A DNA stretch of 64,000 nt from contig NZ_VFEV01000017.1 of the NCBI RefSeq assembly GCF_007858275.1, forward strand, positions 62,001 to 126,000, written 5' to 3'. Shown here piece after piece: positions 7,440 through 16,755 of this stretch. The position numbers were made by a program, and so were the translations under genes. The notes under the pieces are model-generated. The model was not told where the DNA came from, did no database searches, and saw only the letters and a list, made by a program, of their open reading frames with translations. Each line of letters begins with the position of its first letter. Position 1 is the first letter of the stretch. The stretch is from Pseudomonas proteolytica (GTDB taxonomy: Bacteria > Pseudomonadota > Gammaproteobacteria > Pseudomonadales > Pseudomonadaceae).

Positions 7440-9614
7440 ATGGCCCAGCCTCATGCGGTGGAAGTCCTGCTACGGCCAGCGGTGGAGCTGTACACCGTGG
7501 CCGTCTGCGCCGTTGCCGCGCTTCTGTGCCTGGTGGCGCCATGGTCGCTGGCGTTAAATCCACTGCTGGGCCTGGGATCAGCCCTGGCGTTCCTGCTGTT
7601 TGGCATTATTCGGCTCCGTGAGGCATGGTTCATCCTGCGCTATCGGCGCAATGTCCGCCGTCTGCCGAAGTACGTGATGACCAGCCGTGCTGTGCCGGTC
7701 AGTCAGCAGCGCCTGTTCATCGGCCGAGGGTTTCGCTGGGATCAGCGGCACACGCATCGGCTGATGCAAACGTACCGCCCCGAGTTTCGTCGTTATGTGG
7801 AACCCACGGCCGCCTACCGCATCGCCCGCCGTTTGGAAGAGCGGCTGGAATTCGCACCCTTTCCACTCTCAAAACTTGCCCGACTGACGACCTGGGACAG
7901 CCCATTTAATCCGGCGCGGCCGCTACCTCCAGTCGGTGGCATGCCGCGCCTGCATGGCATTGAACCGCATGAGGTGGACGTCACGCTGCCGCTGGGGGAA
8001 CGGGTTGGGCATTCACTCGTCCTGGGCACCACGCGGGTGGGCAAAACAAGACTCGCCGAGCTGTTCATCACCCAGGACATCCGGCGGCGTAACGCAGCCG
8101 GCGAGCATGAAGTGGTCATCGTCTTCGACCCCAAAGGCGATGCAGACTTGCTCAAGCGCGTGTATGTCGAGGCCAAACGCGCCGGACGCGAAGGCGAGTT
8201 CTATGTTTTTCATCTTGGCTGGCCGGATATCAGTGCGCGCTACAACGCCGTGGGCCGGTTTGGCCGCATCAGCGAGGTGGCCACGCGCATTGCCGGCCAA
8301 CTCTCCGGCGAGGGCAACTCTGCGGCGTTTCGCGAGTTCGCCTGGCGTTTCGTCAACATCATCGCCCGTGCACTCGTCGAGCTGGGGCAGCGGCCCGACT
8401 ACCTGCTGATCCAGCGGCATGTAGTGAACATCGATGCCTTGTTCATCGAGTACGCCCAGCACTACTTCGCGAGCAACGAACCGAAGGCGTGGGAAGTCAT
8501 TGTGCAGATCGAGGCCAGGCTCAACGACAAGAACACTCCCCGCAACATGATCGGCCGCGAGAAGCGCGTCATTGCGCTCGAACAATACCTGTCACAGGTC
8601 AGGGTCTACGATCCGGTGCTGGACGGGCTCAGATCTGCGGTACGCTATGACCGCACCTACTTCGACAAAATCGTCGCCTCGTTGCTGCCCCTGCTGGAAA
8701 AACTCACGACCGGCAAGATTTCTCAGTTGCTGGCCCCGGACTATGCCGATCTGGCCGACCCCCGTCCCATTTTCGACTGGATGCAGATTATCCGGAAGAA
8801 GGCCGTGGTGTATGTGGGCCTGGACGCACTCTCGGATGCCGAGGTTTCAGCCGCCGTGGGCAACAGCATGTTCAGCGACTTGGTGTCGGTCGCTGGACAC
8901 ATCTACAAGTTCGGTATTGACGATGGTCTACCCGGCACGGCGTCTGGGGTCAAAGTACCGATCAACGTGCACGCCGACGAGTTCAACGAACTGATGGGTG
9001 ATGAATTCATCCCCATGGTCAACAAAGGCGGCGGTGCCGGTCTCCAGGTCACCGCCTACACGCAAACGCTCAGTGACATTGAAGCGCGTATCGGCAACCG
9101 CGCCAAAGCCGGCCAGGTGGTCGGTAACTTCAACAACCTGTTTATGTTGAGGGTGCGGGAAACTGCGACCGCCGAATTACTCACGAAACAGTTGCCCAAG
9201 GTTGAGGTGTACACCACCTCACTGATGAGCGGCGCCACCGACAGCTCCGACATTCACGGCAAGACCGATTTTACCAGCAACACCCAGGACCGCATCACGA
9301 CGACGAGTGTGCCCCTGCTCGAACCCGCCCATGTTGTCGGCCTGCCCAAGGGGCAGTGCTTTGCACTGATCGAAGGCGGCAACCTCTGGAAGATTCGCAT
9401 GCCGCTGCCGGCACCCGACCCTGACGAAGTGATGCCCAGGGACCTGCAGCAGCTTGCTGGGTACATGCGCCAACACTACGTCGAGGCGGGTGACTGGTGG
9501 GACAGCAAAGCACTACCGGGCCTGCAGGATGCCCCCCTACCTGATGACCTGCTTGACGGGTTCCGGCATATGGCGACCGCCGAAACGACTGCTGAGAGGC
9601 GCAACCGTGAGTGA
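7440..9614 (+). CDS. traD: Type IV coupling protein TraD (SXT/TOL subfamily)
   Basis: A 724-residue AAA-type ATPase that links the relaxosome to the T4SS and pumps the DNA strand. Two N-terminal membrane segments (residues about 15-65) are followed by Walker A GTTRVGKT (near 196-203), Walker B VVIVFDPKGD (near 225) and a C-terminal motor domain with HADEFNELMGDEF and QVTAYTQTLSDIEARIG. The length fits the family. I use the ATG at 7440; an in-frame TTG at 7419 would overlap the previous gene but has no better ribosome site. Its stop overlaps the GTG of the next gene. Confidence 0.9.
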   Translation: MAQPHAVEVLLRPAVELYTVAVCAVAALLCLVAPWSLALNPLLGLGSALAFLLFGIIRLREAWFILRYRRNVRRLPKYVMTSRAVPVSQQRLFIGRGFRWDQRHTHRLMQTYRPEFRRYVEPTAAYRIARRLEERLEFAPFPLSKLARLTTWDSPFNPARPLPPVGGMPRLHGIEPHEVDVTLPLGERVGHSLVLGTTRVGKTRLAELFITQDIRRRNAAGEHEVVIVFDPKGDADLLKRVYVEAKRAGREGEFYVFHLGWPDISARYNAVGRFGRISEVATRIAGQLSGEGNSAAFREFAWRFVNIIARALVELGQRPDYLLIQRHVVNIDALFIEYAQHYFASNEPKAWEVIVQIEARLNDKNTPRNMIGREKRVIALEQYLSQVRVYDPVLDGLRSAVRYDRTYFDKIVASLLPLLEKLTTGKISQLLAPDYADLADPRPIFDWMQIIRKKAVVYVGLDALSDAEVSAAVGNSMFSDLVSVAGHIYKFGIDDGLPGTASGVKVPINVHADEFNELMGDEFIPMVNKGGGAGLQVTAYTQTLSDIEARIGNRAKAGQVVGNFNNLFMLRVRETATAELLTKQLPKVEVYTTSLMSGATDSSDIHGKTDFTSNTQDRITTTSVPLLEPAHVVGLPKGQCFALIEGGNLWKIRMPLPAPDPDEVMPRDLQQLAGYMRQHYVEAGDWWDSKALPGLQDAPLPDDLLDGFRHMATAETTAERRNRE

Positions 9615-10356
9615 CCCGGCCAACACAGCGCAGCGCCAGCAGACCCAACAGCAGGGTTTGATCACCGGCATCATCACGCTGCCATTCCGGTTTGTGGGCG
9701 TGCTGTTGGGGTCTTTGTTTCTGTCCATCGTGATCGAATGCGTGGGTATGCACCTGTTCTGGGCCGATCAAGGCTGGCGGCACGCGCAAGGCATGCTGGA
9801 CTATGAACTGACGCAACTCTCACAACACTTCACACGCAGCGCCGTGGTGCAGGAACCGGGACAAACGGCGTCCTGGTTGGTAGAAACGGCTTACCAATGG
9901 GTGTTCGTCAAAAGCGGGCTCATCGACTGGATGCGCGATACATCCGCCAAGGCCAGTTCACCCAGCCAGGGAGCGGGTCGGGATTTCCGTTTTTATCTGA
10001 GTCAGGTTTATGTGTACCTGGAGAACTATCTGATCGCCAGTGCGTACACGCTACTGGTGTTCCTCGTCCGGCTGCTGGTGCTGGTACTGACCATTCCGCT
10101 ATTTCTGATGGCAGCATTCGTCGGTCTGGTCGATGGCCTGGTGCGGCGGGACATCAGGCGCTTTGGTGCGGGCCGTGAGTCCGGCTTTGTCTACCACCGG
10201 GCAAAGGCCAGTCTGATGCCGCTCGCCGTCATGCCTTGGGTCCTTTACCTGACCCTGCCCGTCAGCGCACACCCGCTTCTTCTCTTGCTTCCCTGCGCAA
10301 TTCTGTTAGGTGCCGCAACAGACCTCGCAGCAGGCAGCTTCAAAAAATACCTATAA
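9607..10356 (+). CDS. TIGR03747-family ICE membrane protein (PFL_4697 family)
   Basis: A 249-residue inner-membrane protein starting at GTG 9607, which overlaps the traD stop by eight bases. Hydrophobic segments lie near residues 20-45, 140-180 and 215-240. RFYLSQVYVYLENYLIASAY and FGAGRESGFVYHRAK are typical family blocks. It follows traD in all ICEs of this class and is thought to help the coupling protein or channel. After it the conjugation operon is interrupted by the convergent hipBA pair. Confidence 0.8.
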   Translation: MSDPANTAQRQQTQQQGLITGIITLPFRFVGVLLGSLFLSIVIECVGMHLFWADQGWRHAQGMLDYELTQLSQHFTRSAVVQEPGQTASWLVETAYQWVFVKSGLIDWMRDTSAKASSPSQGAGRDFRFYLSQVYVYLENYLIASAYTLLVFLVRLLVLVLTIPLFLMAAFVGLVDGLVRRDIRRFGAGRESGFVYHRAKASLMPLAVMPWVLYLTLPVSAHPLLLLLPCAILLGAATDLAAGSFKKYL

Positions 10357-10371
10357 GTGCTGACCGGTATT

Positions 10372-11661
10372 TCAGGCCAGTAATGCCTGCGCCGCCTCCA
10401 TTTGCTCGTGCTCAAACGCTGGAGCAAAATCGTCCAACTCGCTCGCTTGCAACCCCACCACAGCACTGAGCGCAATCTGCCGCCAGTCCAGCACGGCGTC
10501 ATACACTTCTGCCAGCACGGCCAACGCATCCTCCCGACTCAACGAAAAATAGGTGCTCCGCGCCAGCAGCATCTCAAGATCGGTGATCGGTCCATCCTCC
10601 TCCGACAGCCAGGTTTTCGACTCTCGCTCTTTGTCCGGGAAGGGATTGACGTCGAATGCCGGTGCCAGCCGCCAGAGCCCCTTTTCCACATGAAGAAAGC
10701 CATGGTTCTGCAGGTGGTCATCCACATTGGTGATCAGTAGGTTAAAAACCAGTCGCCGCCACAGCTGCTGCACATCTGCGGTCGGTGCATGCCCCACGGA
10801 ACGGATAGCATCGGCAATTTCGGTATAGCTTCGATCCTCTTCGCGCGACGCCTGCAGCAAAGATGCGGCGGACTGGTATGGAATACGCCCATCAGCACCA
10901 TCGCGATCGAAACGGCGGATGATAGCGACCGGTACGCCATCCAGCTCTATGATACGGGCCGGCGCGGCATTGATACCTGCTTGTTTTGCCAAGCATAAGG
11001 CCAGCACTTCGCCGCGCGTCACGCTACGGGCGTCGCCCACGCTTGGGAATTTTCCAATGGCGAGTGCACCATCCTCATCAACCACCGTGCTCTTGGGGCG
11101 CATCCCGCCGAGCGATGTGCCTTTGCCCTGAAGGTAACGCAAATCTTCAGTGCTTTCCTGACCTTTCTCAACTGCCCGGCTGGCTTGGTAGATGCGCTGC
11201 AATTCCAGCAGTGGCGGTGTAGCGCGCCGTCCATCTTCAATAGTCCGGCAATATTGTTCATTCTGATCGCGCAGTCTCAGCGCGCCGATCCGGCTGAAAT
11301 CGTCAACCGCCAGCAGGTAGTCCATCTCTGTCAGCGACGCGAGCGATGGATTACCCTTACGACGCTTGGCATGGTCACGTGCGATGACCCGACGTCCCCA
11401 AGCGTCCGGTGCTGTATCGGCAATGGCGAAATGAAAGACCGAATCGTGAGCTGAGGGAGCTCTACGTGGCTGATAACCCGAGATCAGGCTGAGATCGGCA
11501 GAAACATTGAACCCATCCTGATTCCCCAACCATCCCTGCTCATAGGCAAAGGTGGTGTTCTCGCGGCGCCCCTGCTTGACGTAAATAAGAGTGCCAACAG
11601 GTATTTCCGCCTTACCAAGACAGACCTGGACTTGCTGGCGAACTGAAGTAACCGATTTCAT
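10372..11661 (-). CDS. hipA: HipA-family serine/threonine kinase toxin
   Basis: A 429-residue toxin kinase. Family blocks are FHFAIADTAPDAWGRRVI (Couple_hipA part), the loop TSLGGMRPKS with the ATP-binding Lys region, the catalytic loop NVDDHLQNHGF (about residue 310) and the metal-binding LAPAFDVNP. HipA toxins phosphorylate aminoacyl-tRNA synthetases and induce dormancy; the target of this member is unknown. It is cotranscribed with hipB (four-base overlap, 11658-11661). It lies against the ICE operon direction and splits the conserved TIGR03747-to-RAQPRD junction, so it is cargo that may stabilise the element. Confidence 0.88.
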   Translation of the reverse strand: MKSVTSVRQQVQVCLGKAEIPVGTLIYVKQGRRENTTFAYEQGWLGNQDGFNVSADLSLISGYQPRRAPSAHDSVFHFAIADTAPDAWGRRVIARDHAKRRKGNPSLASLTEMDYLLAVDDFSRIGALRLRDQNEQYCRTIEDGRRATPPLLELQRIYQASRAVEKGQESTEDLRYLQGKGTSLGGMRPKSTVVDEDGALAIGKFPSVGDARSVTRGEVLALCLAKQAGINAAPARIIELDGVPVAIIRRFDRDGADGRIPYQSAASLLQASREEDRSYTEIADAIRSVGHAPTADVQQLWRRLVFNLLITNVDDHLQNHGFLHVEKGLWRLAPAFDVNPFPDKERESKTWLSEEDGPITDLEMLLARSTYFSLSREDALAVLAEVYDAVLDWRQIALSAVVGLQASELDDFAPAFEHEQMEAAQALLA

Positions 11662-11981
11662 AATGCCCCCGATGCCGGCGGTTTACTGCGTACACGTTTA
11701 GGCAATTGTTCATCCATCAGCGTCAGCCCGATGTCGTCGTGCGCCGTATCCAGCAGGTTGGCCAGCGCCTGTACCTCACCGAACACGTGCAAGGCGCGGG
11801 CGAAGAAATGAATAGGCACCCGCATATCCCCTTTCTCCATGCGCCGAACAGTGGATACAGAAGCCCCCATTCGCTCTGCAAGCGAGGCCTGTGAAATCCG
11901 TCGACGCCTGCGTGCAAGCTCAATGTCGCTGCCGAGCTTGCGGAGCGCCCGCTCGACGGGTAACGGCAGTGGTGTACTCAT
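11658..11981 (-). CDS. hipB: HipB-type HTH antitoxin
   Basis: A 107-residue Xre-type protein with a helix-turn-helix (SQASLAERMGASVSTVRRME, residues about 29-48). It precedes hipA with an ATGA overlap, as usual for hipBA. It should neutralise HipA and repress the operon. A TCCT-CAT-AGGA palindrome at 11988-11998 just upstream is a candidate operator. Confidence 0.87.
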   Translation of the reverse strand: MSTPLPLPVERALRKLGSDIELARRRRRISQASLAERMGASVSTVRRMEKGDMRVPIHFFARALHVFGEVQALANLLDTAHDDIGLTLMDEQLPKRVRSKPPASGAL

Positions 11982-12357
11982 TTATCATCCTCATAGGAAT
12001 TCTTAAGGCCATTATCAGCTCCCATGAGAACAATTACCTCATGTCTCGTTACTGTTGTCAATAAACATCCCACGGGAGCGCTAGTAAGCGATTAGCAGTC
12101 CAATCAGAATGCTAAAGTGAAATCTGAAAATATATCAGCCCTTAGCGTCCACGATTTCGATACGCAGAGACACAGATGAAGAGATAGCTGTTCTGCGATG
12201 AAACAGTCGCCCATACCACTCTCTTCAGAATGCACAACGCAACACCACCGAAAAATGTATGTAAGGAAAGTGGTGAGGAGTAACTCCCCATTGTTTGCGG
12301 CTTTCCACCAGCCATCCCCGCAGCATCGAGCCGTTCGAGTCCATCGGAAATGGCGCA
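11982..12357. promoter_or_regulatory. Divergent promoter region between hipB and the RAQPRD operon
   Basis: No convincing gene lies here. The half near hipB holds the TCCT-CAT-AGGA palindrome (11988-11998) and an AT-rich stretch (12110-12140). The region must contain the hipBA promoter and probably a new promoter for the downstream ICE operon. Short open frames in it lack ribosome sites or recognisable sequence. Confidence 0.5.
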
Positions 12358-12714
12358 ATGGCAAGGTTTCACAATTCGGCTTACGCATGGCGACGTCCGG
12401 TCGTAGCGTTGCTGCTCACCAGTATCTTCATCACTCAGCTCGCCGCCGCCGCTGACGATGGGTATGAGCGTGAACACCTGGCCGCCGTCGCCCGCCAGCT
12501 CGACCTGCTTGACCGTCTGGCCAAACAATCCGCCAGCACCGCCCCCGAGTCACGCTCCCGCTATCACTTCGACTATCGGCGTCTGGACGCCGACCTGCAG
12601 CGCATGCGGTCGAGCATCGACGATTACCTGTCGCCCCAGCGTGCACAGCCACGCGATCCCTCTGTACTGCTTGGCGATTACCGCCAGGACGCCGAACAGG
12701 GGGATGACCAATGA
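12358..12714 (+). CDS. RAQPRD-family ICE protein (TIGR01690)
   Basis: A 118-residue secreted protein with a signal peptide (VVALLLTSIFITQLAAAA) and the name-giving C-terminal motif RAQPRDP near residue 99, preceded by LDADLQRMRSSIDDYLSP. The family occurs only in this class of ICE and its role in transfer is unknown. The ATG at 12358 fits the signal peptide; upstream TTG or GTG codons would add residues from the leader. It overlaps the next gene by four bases. Confidence 0.88.
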   Translation: MARFHNSAYAWRRPVVALLLTSIFITQLAAAADDGYEREHLAAVARQLDLLDRLAKQSASTAPESRSRYHFDYRRLDADLQRMRSSIDDYLSPQRAQPRDPSVLLGDYRQDAEQGDDQ

Positions 12715-12944
12715 ACGCCAACCAGCTTGCCGCCTTTCAGGCCAATGCAGGCTTCACTCCCTCTGCTGTCGCCGGCGTACTACTCGGTGTCGTGTTCGCA
12801 GTCCTGCTGCTGTGGGGCGTATGGGCCCTGCGCACAGCCTATGTCGGCTGGTCGGAACAGCGGATTTCCCAGCGTCAGTTCCTCGGCGTTGCGGTGAGGT
12901 TTATCGCGATGTACGTCGTGCTGACTTTTTTCCTGCTCTCCTAA
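12711..12944 (+). CDS. TIGR03758-family ICE membrane protein (PFL_4701 family)
   Basis: A 77-residue protein with two membrane helices (residues about 20-42 and 60-76) and the family start MNANQLAAFQANAGFTPS. The small size and position before the TIGR03745 gene match other ICEs, where these resemble pilin or TrbC/VirB2-VirB3-like subunits. A four-base ATGA overlap couples it to the RAQPRD gene. Confidence 0.82.
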   Translation: MNANQLAAFQANAGFTPSAVAGVLLGVVFAVLLLWGVWALRTAYVGWSEQRISQRQFLGVAVRFIAMYVVLTFFLLS

Positions 12945-12960
12945 CGCAAAGGCGCACATC

Positions 12961-13323
12961 ATGAACCCGCTCTCGCATCGCTTGCATTCGGTACGTATGG
13001 CCGTCCTGGCCTCGGCATCCACACTCGTCATGCTGCCATCGCTTGCCCAGGCCGATCTCCCAACCCTGGAAGACCCGTCACGGGGCACGGGCTCGGGCAT
13101 CATGGAGACGCTGCGCAATTACGGTTACGACATCGTGATGCTCGTCGCCTTGCTGGTGGTCGCCTCGATGTTTGTCGGCGTCTGCTACCACGCCTACGGT
13201 ACCTATGCAGAGATCCACACGGGCCGCAAAACCTGGGGGCAATTCGGCCTGACGGTGGCCGTGGGCGCCGTCCTGCTGGTCGTTGGTGTCTGGCTGCTCA
13301 CTGAAGCCACCGGCGTGCTCTAG
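12961..13323 (+). CDS. TIGR03745-family ICE membrane protein (PFL_4702 family)
   Basis: A 120-residue protein with a signal peptide (cut after AQA) and two membrane helices (about 58-80 and 95-115), a pilin-like layout. The YHAYGTYAEIHTGRKTWGQF loop is typical. It is probably a VirB2/TraA-like structural subunit of the conjugative pilus, although that role is inferred from size and topology. Confidence 0.82.
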   Translation: MNPLSHRLHSVRMAVLASASTLVMLPSLAQADLPTLEDPSRGTGSGIMETLRNYGYDIVMLVALLVVASMFVGVCYHAYGTYAEIHTGRKTWGQFGLTVAVGAVLLVVGVWLLTEATGVL

Positions 13324-13333
13324 GAGTCATGCC

Positions 13334-13735
13334 ATGAGCACGCATCAGGACATTCGGCCTGACGGGACGGTGGTGTTTCTTCCACACCGTCTCAACCGTC
13401 ACCCCGTGGTCGTCCGCGGCCTTACCGCAGACGAGCTGTGGATCTGCGCCGGGCTGTCGGCAGCAGGCAGTCTGGTGGTAGGCGTGCCGCTGGCCTTTGT
13501 GTTTTCGACGATTGCCATCGTGCCCACGGCCATCATGCTGGGCATCGCTGCCGGGGTGTTTGCAGGTGGAGGCATGCTGCGTCGCCAGAAACGTGGCAGA
13601 CCCGACACCTGGCTGTATCGCCAACTGCAGTGGCGGATCGCACAGCGTTATCCAGCCTTAGCCGCTTTTGTGGGCGCGCACGCCCTGGTGATCAGCTCGG
13701 GTTCTTGGAGCACGCGCAGGACCAAGGCAGCGTGA
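13334..13735 (+). CDS. TIGR03750-family conjugative transfer protein
   Basis: A 133-residue membrane protein starting at the ATG 13334 ten bases after the previous stop (TAGGAG serves as ribosome site). It has the block FLPHRLNRHPVVVRGLTADE, two adjacent membrane helices (about 38-82) and RRQKRGRPDTWLYRQLQ. This matches TraL/VirB3-like proteins in topology. It couples to the next gene through GTGA. Confidence 0.82.
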   Translation: MSTHQDIRPDGTVVFLPHRLNRHPVVVRGLTADELWICAGLSAAGSLVVGVPLAFVFSTIAIVPTAIMLGIAAGVFAGGGMLRRQKRGRPDTWLYRQLQWRIAQRYPALAAFVGAHALVISSGSWSTRRTKAA

Positions 13736-14424
13736 GCCGGTTCAAGAACGAAATTACCCACCTCCAGTCGCACATCAGGACCCTACGACTGGGGCTTGGC
13801 GCACTACTTGTCATCGTCTTGGTGATGGGCGGCGGCTGGTGGAGCGCACCGCGTGACCTGACCGTGCACGTCCCCCCCGACCTGCGCTCCGGCAGTACCC
13901 GGAAGTGGTGGGAAGTGCCACCCGAAAGCGTCTATGCCTTCTCTTTCTACATCTGGCAGCAACTCCAGCGCTGGCCCACCAACGGTGACGAAGACTATGC
14001 GCGCAACATCCATGTACTGGCGCCCTACTTTACCCCCGCCTGCCAGACCTTTCTGCGCAACGACTATGAATACCGCCGTACGGCAGGTGAGTTGCGTCAG
14101 CGGGTACGAGGCCTCTATGAGATCCCGGGGCGCGGCTACGGCGAGAACCCGACCCAGCGGGTGAAAGTCGTCTCTGACCGCGACTGGATCGTCACGCTTG
14201 ATGTGACGGCGGATGAATACTACGGTGCCGAGCAAGTCAAGCGGGCCCTTGTTCGCTACCCCCTCAAGGTCGTACGGGTGGACGTCGACCCCGAGCGCAA
14301 CCCTTTCGGCCTGGCCCTGGACTGCTACAGCGGCGCACCGCAACGCATCATCAGCCCCGACCCTGTCACACCTGCCAGAACCACGCCGGGCGGGCTGGGT
14401 GGCGCTATGGGAGAAACGCCATGA
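13732..14424 (+). CDS. TIGR03746-family ICE protein (PFL_4703 family, TraE/VirB5-8-like)
   Basis: A 230-residue protein starting with GTG 13732 inside the previous stop (GTGA). One N-terminal membrane anchor (LLVIVLVMGGGWW) is followed by a periplasmic domain beginning LTVHVPPDLRSGSTRKWWEVP and containing VYAFSFYIWQQLQRWP. By position and topology it resembles TraE of F-like systems, part of the inner-membrane core. It overlaps the next gene by four bases. Confidence 0.85.
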   Translation: MSRFKNEITHLQSHIRTLRLGLGALLVIVLVMGGGWWSAPRDLTVHVPPDLRSGSTRKWWEVPPESVYAFSFYIWQQLQRWPTNGDEDYARNIHVLAPYFTPACQTFLRNDYEYRRTAGELRQRVRGLYEIPGRGYGENPTQRVKVVSDRDWIVTLDVTADEYYGAEQVKRALVRYPLKVVRVDVDPERNPFGLALDCYSGAPQRIISPDPVTPARTTPGGLGGAMGETP

Positions 14425-15329
14425 AACACCTGCTCTGTGCCTTCAGCCTGCAGCTCACCGTTGTGCTGTCGCCGGCAGTCCACGCCGTGGAGATCCTGCG
14501 CTGGGAGCGCCTACCCCTGGCGGTTTCCCTGGTCGTGGATCAAGAGCGGATCGTGTTCATCGACCGCAACGTCCGCGTGGGGGTGCCTGCCTCGCTCACC
14601 GGACGCCTGCGGGTACAAAGTGCCGGTGGTGCGCTCTATCTGCGCGCCAGTGAGCCCATCGAACCAACACGCCTGCAACTGCAGGATGATGACAACGGGA
14701 CACTGATCCTGCTGGACATCGCGGCCGAGTCCGCTGTGGCAGGCCAGGCGGCGATGGAGCCCGTGCGTATTGTTGAGACTGAGGGCCCGACTCAACGCTA
14801 CGGCGAGGCGCAGACATCCCAGGCTTCTGATGGCAGCGCCGAGACGACCAGCCCACCTCGTGCTGCCCATGAAACACCCGTGCCCGTGGTGCTGACCCGC
14901 TACGCCGCGCAGAACCTGTACGCACCGCTGCGCACAGTCGAGTCCGTTCCCGGCGTGGCACGCGTGAACCTGCGCCGCCATCTGCCCCTGGACACGCTGC
15001 TGCCCACCCTGCCCGTTCAGGCCAGAGCCATCGCCGCCTGGCGGCTGGATGATCTGTGGGTGACCGCCGTCAGGTTGGCCAACAGGTCGACCCGCTGGCT
15101 CGCCCTGGATCCGCGCGAACTGCAGGGTGATTTCATGACCGCAACGTTTCAGCATTCAGCCCTGGGCCCTGTCGGTACCCCGGAAGACACCTCGGTGGTT
15201 TACCTGGTGACCCGAGGGCATGGCGTGGCCGAATCTCTGTTGCCGAGGGTGAGCCCGATCAATGCGGTGCTGAACCTGCCGTCCCCCTCAACGCCAACCC
15301 CGAAGGACGGAGCTCGTCATGAAAGGTAA
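14421..15329 (+). CDS. TIGR03749-family ICE protein (PFL_4704 family, TraK-like)
   Basis: A 302-residue secreted protein with signal peptide (cut near HAVE). Its N-terminus VEILRWERLPLAVSLVV and the conserved ERIVFIDRNVRVGVPASL mark the family. It occupies the TraK slot, a periplasmic ring component between the TraE-like and TraB-like proteins. The last ten bases overlap the next gene. Confidence 0.85.
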   Translation: MKHLLCAFSLQLTVVLSPAVHAVEILRWERLPLAVSLVVDQERIVFIDRNVRVGVPASLTGRLRVQSAGGALYLRASEPIEPTRLQLQDDDNGTLILLDIAAESAVAGQAAMEPVRIVETEGPTQRYGEAQTSQASDGSAETTSPPRAAHETPVPVVLTRYAAQNLYAPLRTVESVPGVARVNLRRHLPLDTLLPTLPVQARAIAAWRLDDLWVTAVRLANRSTRWLALDPRELQGDFMTATFQHSALGPVGTPEDTSVVYLVTRGHGVAESLLPRVSPINAVLNLPSPSTPTPKDGARHER

Positions 15330-16755
15330 TGGCCTGCTGAAGTGGCTGATGGTGCCCATGGCGCTCTTGCTGGTGTTCGTCGGAATCAAGTTGTTTTCCG
15401 GCGATCACGGCCAACCGGCCCATGACGGCACTCCCCGGCTGACGTCGCAAGAGGCAAAGGCACTGGGTATCGAGGGCGATACGCCCCGCGACACCGTGGC
15501 GACGCTGGTAGGTCAGGTCAAACAACTGCGTACCGAATTGCAGGGTGCGATGGCGGACAACAAAACGCAGAAGTCTGAAAACGAGCGGTTGCGTCAGCGT
15601 GAAGGCTCAATTGACCGGCGCATCCAAAGTGCGCTGGAGACTGAACGCAACCAGTTGCGCAACGACCGCGAACAGGTCTCCGGCGAGCGGCAGCAAGCCC
15701 AGGGCCTGCTGCAGGATCTGCAGCGCCAAATCGAAGGGCTGTCCAGTCAGCGTGGTGATGCCGACCTTCCCATCGGTCTGGGCCTGCAACCCGGGGACGG
15801 CGATGGACTCGGCAGTGACGGTATTCACTGGATTGAACCGGACGATGCCAGGCGCGATGGCAAAAGTAGCGCCTCCGGCAAGCGCGACAGCTTCAGCTTC
15901 CCCACCCGTTTCGGGCCCGCGCAGAAGACGCTGGAAGCGACCCGGGAGACCATCGTGGAAGCTGGCAGCAAGGCGGCGGGTGTATCCACCGCAACGCCGG
16001 TTTACACCGTACCAACCAACGCGACGCTGATGGGTTCGATTGCGATGACTGCCTTGATCGGGCGCGTGCCAGTGGACGGTACGGTGAATGACCCCTACCC
16101 GTTCAAGGTCCTCATTGGTCCCGACAACCTCACCGCCAACGGCATCGACCTCCCCGAGGTGGCCGGCGCGGTAGTCAGCGGTACCGCATCAGGCGACTGG
16201 ACGCTGTCCTGCGTGCGCGGCCAGGTCCGCAGTGTGACGTTCGTGTTCCATGACGGCACCATCCGCACTGTGCCCGAAGAGGGCGAGCGCGGTGGCAACC
16301 GGCAGCAGGACAACAGGGGCAGCAACGCTACCCAGGAGGGTCTGGGCTGGATCAGCGATTCCTATGGCATCCCGTGCGTTTCAGGTGAACGCCGCAGCAA
16401 CGCCCAGCAGTACCTCGGCAGTCAGGCGCTGATTACGGCGGCGGGTGCCGGGGCCGCATCGCTGATCAAATCGGACAATGACAGCGTCGCCGTGGCGGCC
16501 AACAACAACGGCTCAATGGGCACCGTGGGTATTACCGGCAACGAAGCGGTGGGCCGCATCCTCGCGGGCGGTGTGCAGGACATGTCGCAGTGGGTGAACA
16601 AGCTCTACGGCCAGGCCTTCGCCGCCGTCTACGTCAAGCCCGGCGCCCAGGTCGCCGTCCATCTCGAACAACCCCTCACCATCGACTACGCCCCCAAAGG
16701 TCGTCGCGTCGATCACCGTTTAGGAGGCGCTCCCCATGCGCAGGATCTGGATTAA
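15319..16755 (+). CDS. TIGR03752-family ICE protein (PFL_4705 family, TraB/VirB10-like)
   Basis: A 478-residue protein with one N-terminal membrane helix (about 8-27) and a long coiled coil (residues about 60-150, VKQLRTELQGAMADNKTQK onward). The C-terminal domain carries VYTVPTNATLMGSIAMTALIG and GIPCVSGERRSNAQQYLG, as in VirB10/TraB channel proteins that span both membranes. It overlaps both neighbours by 11 and 20 bases. Confidence 0.85.
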   Translation: MKGNGLLKWLMVPMALLLVFVGIKLFSGDHGQPAHDGTPRLTSQEAKALGIEGDTPRDTVATLVGQVKQLRTELQGAMADNKTQKSENERLRQREGSIDRRIQSALETERNQLRNDREQVSGERQQAQGLLQDLQRQIEGLSSQRGDADLPIGLGLQPGDGDGLGSDGIHWIEPDDARRDGKSSASGKRDSFSFPTRFGPAQKTLEATRETIVEAGSKAAGVSTATPVYTVPTNATLMGSIAMTALIGRVPVDGTVNDPYPFKVLIGPDNLTANGIDLPEVAGAVVSGTASGDWTLSCVRGQVRSVTFVFHDGTIRTVPEEGERGGNRQQDNRGSNATQEGLGWISDSYGIPCVSGERRSNAQQYLGSQALITAAGAGAASLIKSDNDSVAVAANNNGSMGTVGITGNEAVGRILAGGVQDMSQWVNKLYGQAFAAVYVKPGAQVAVHLEQPLTIDYAPKGRRVDHRLGGAPHAQDLD

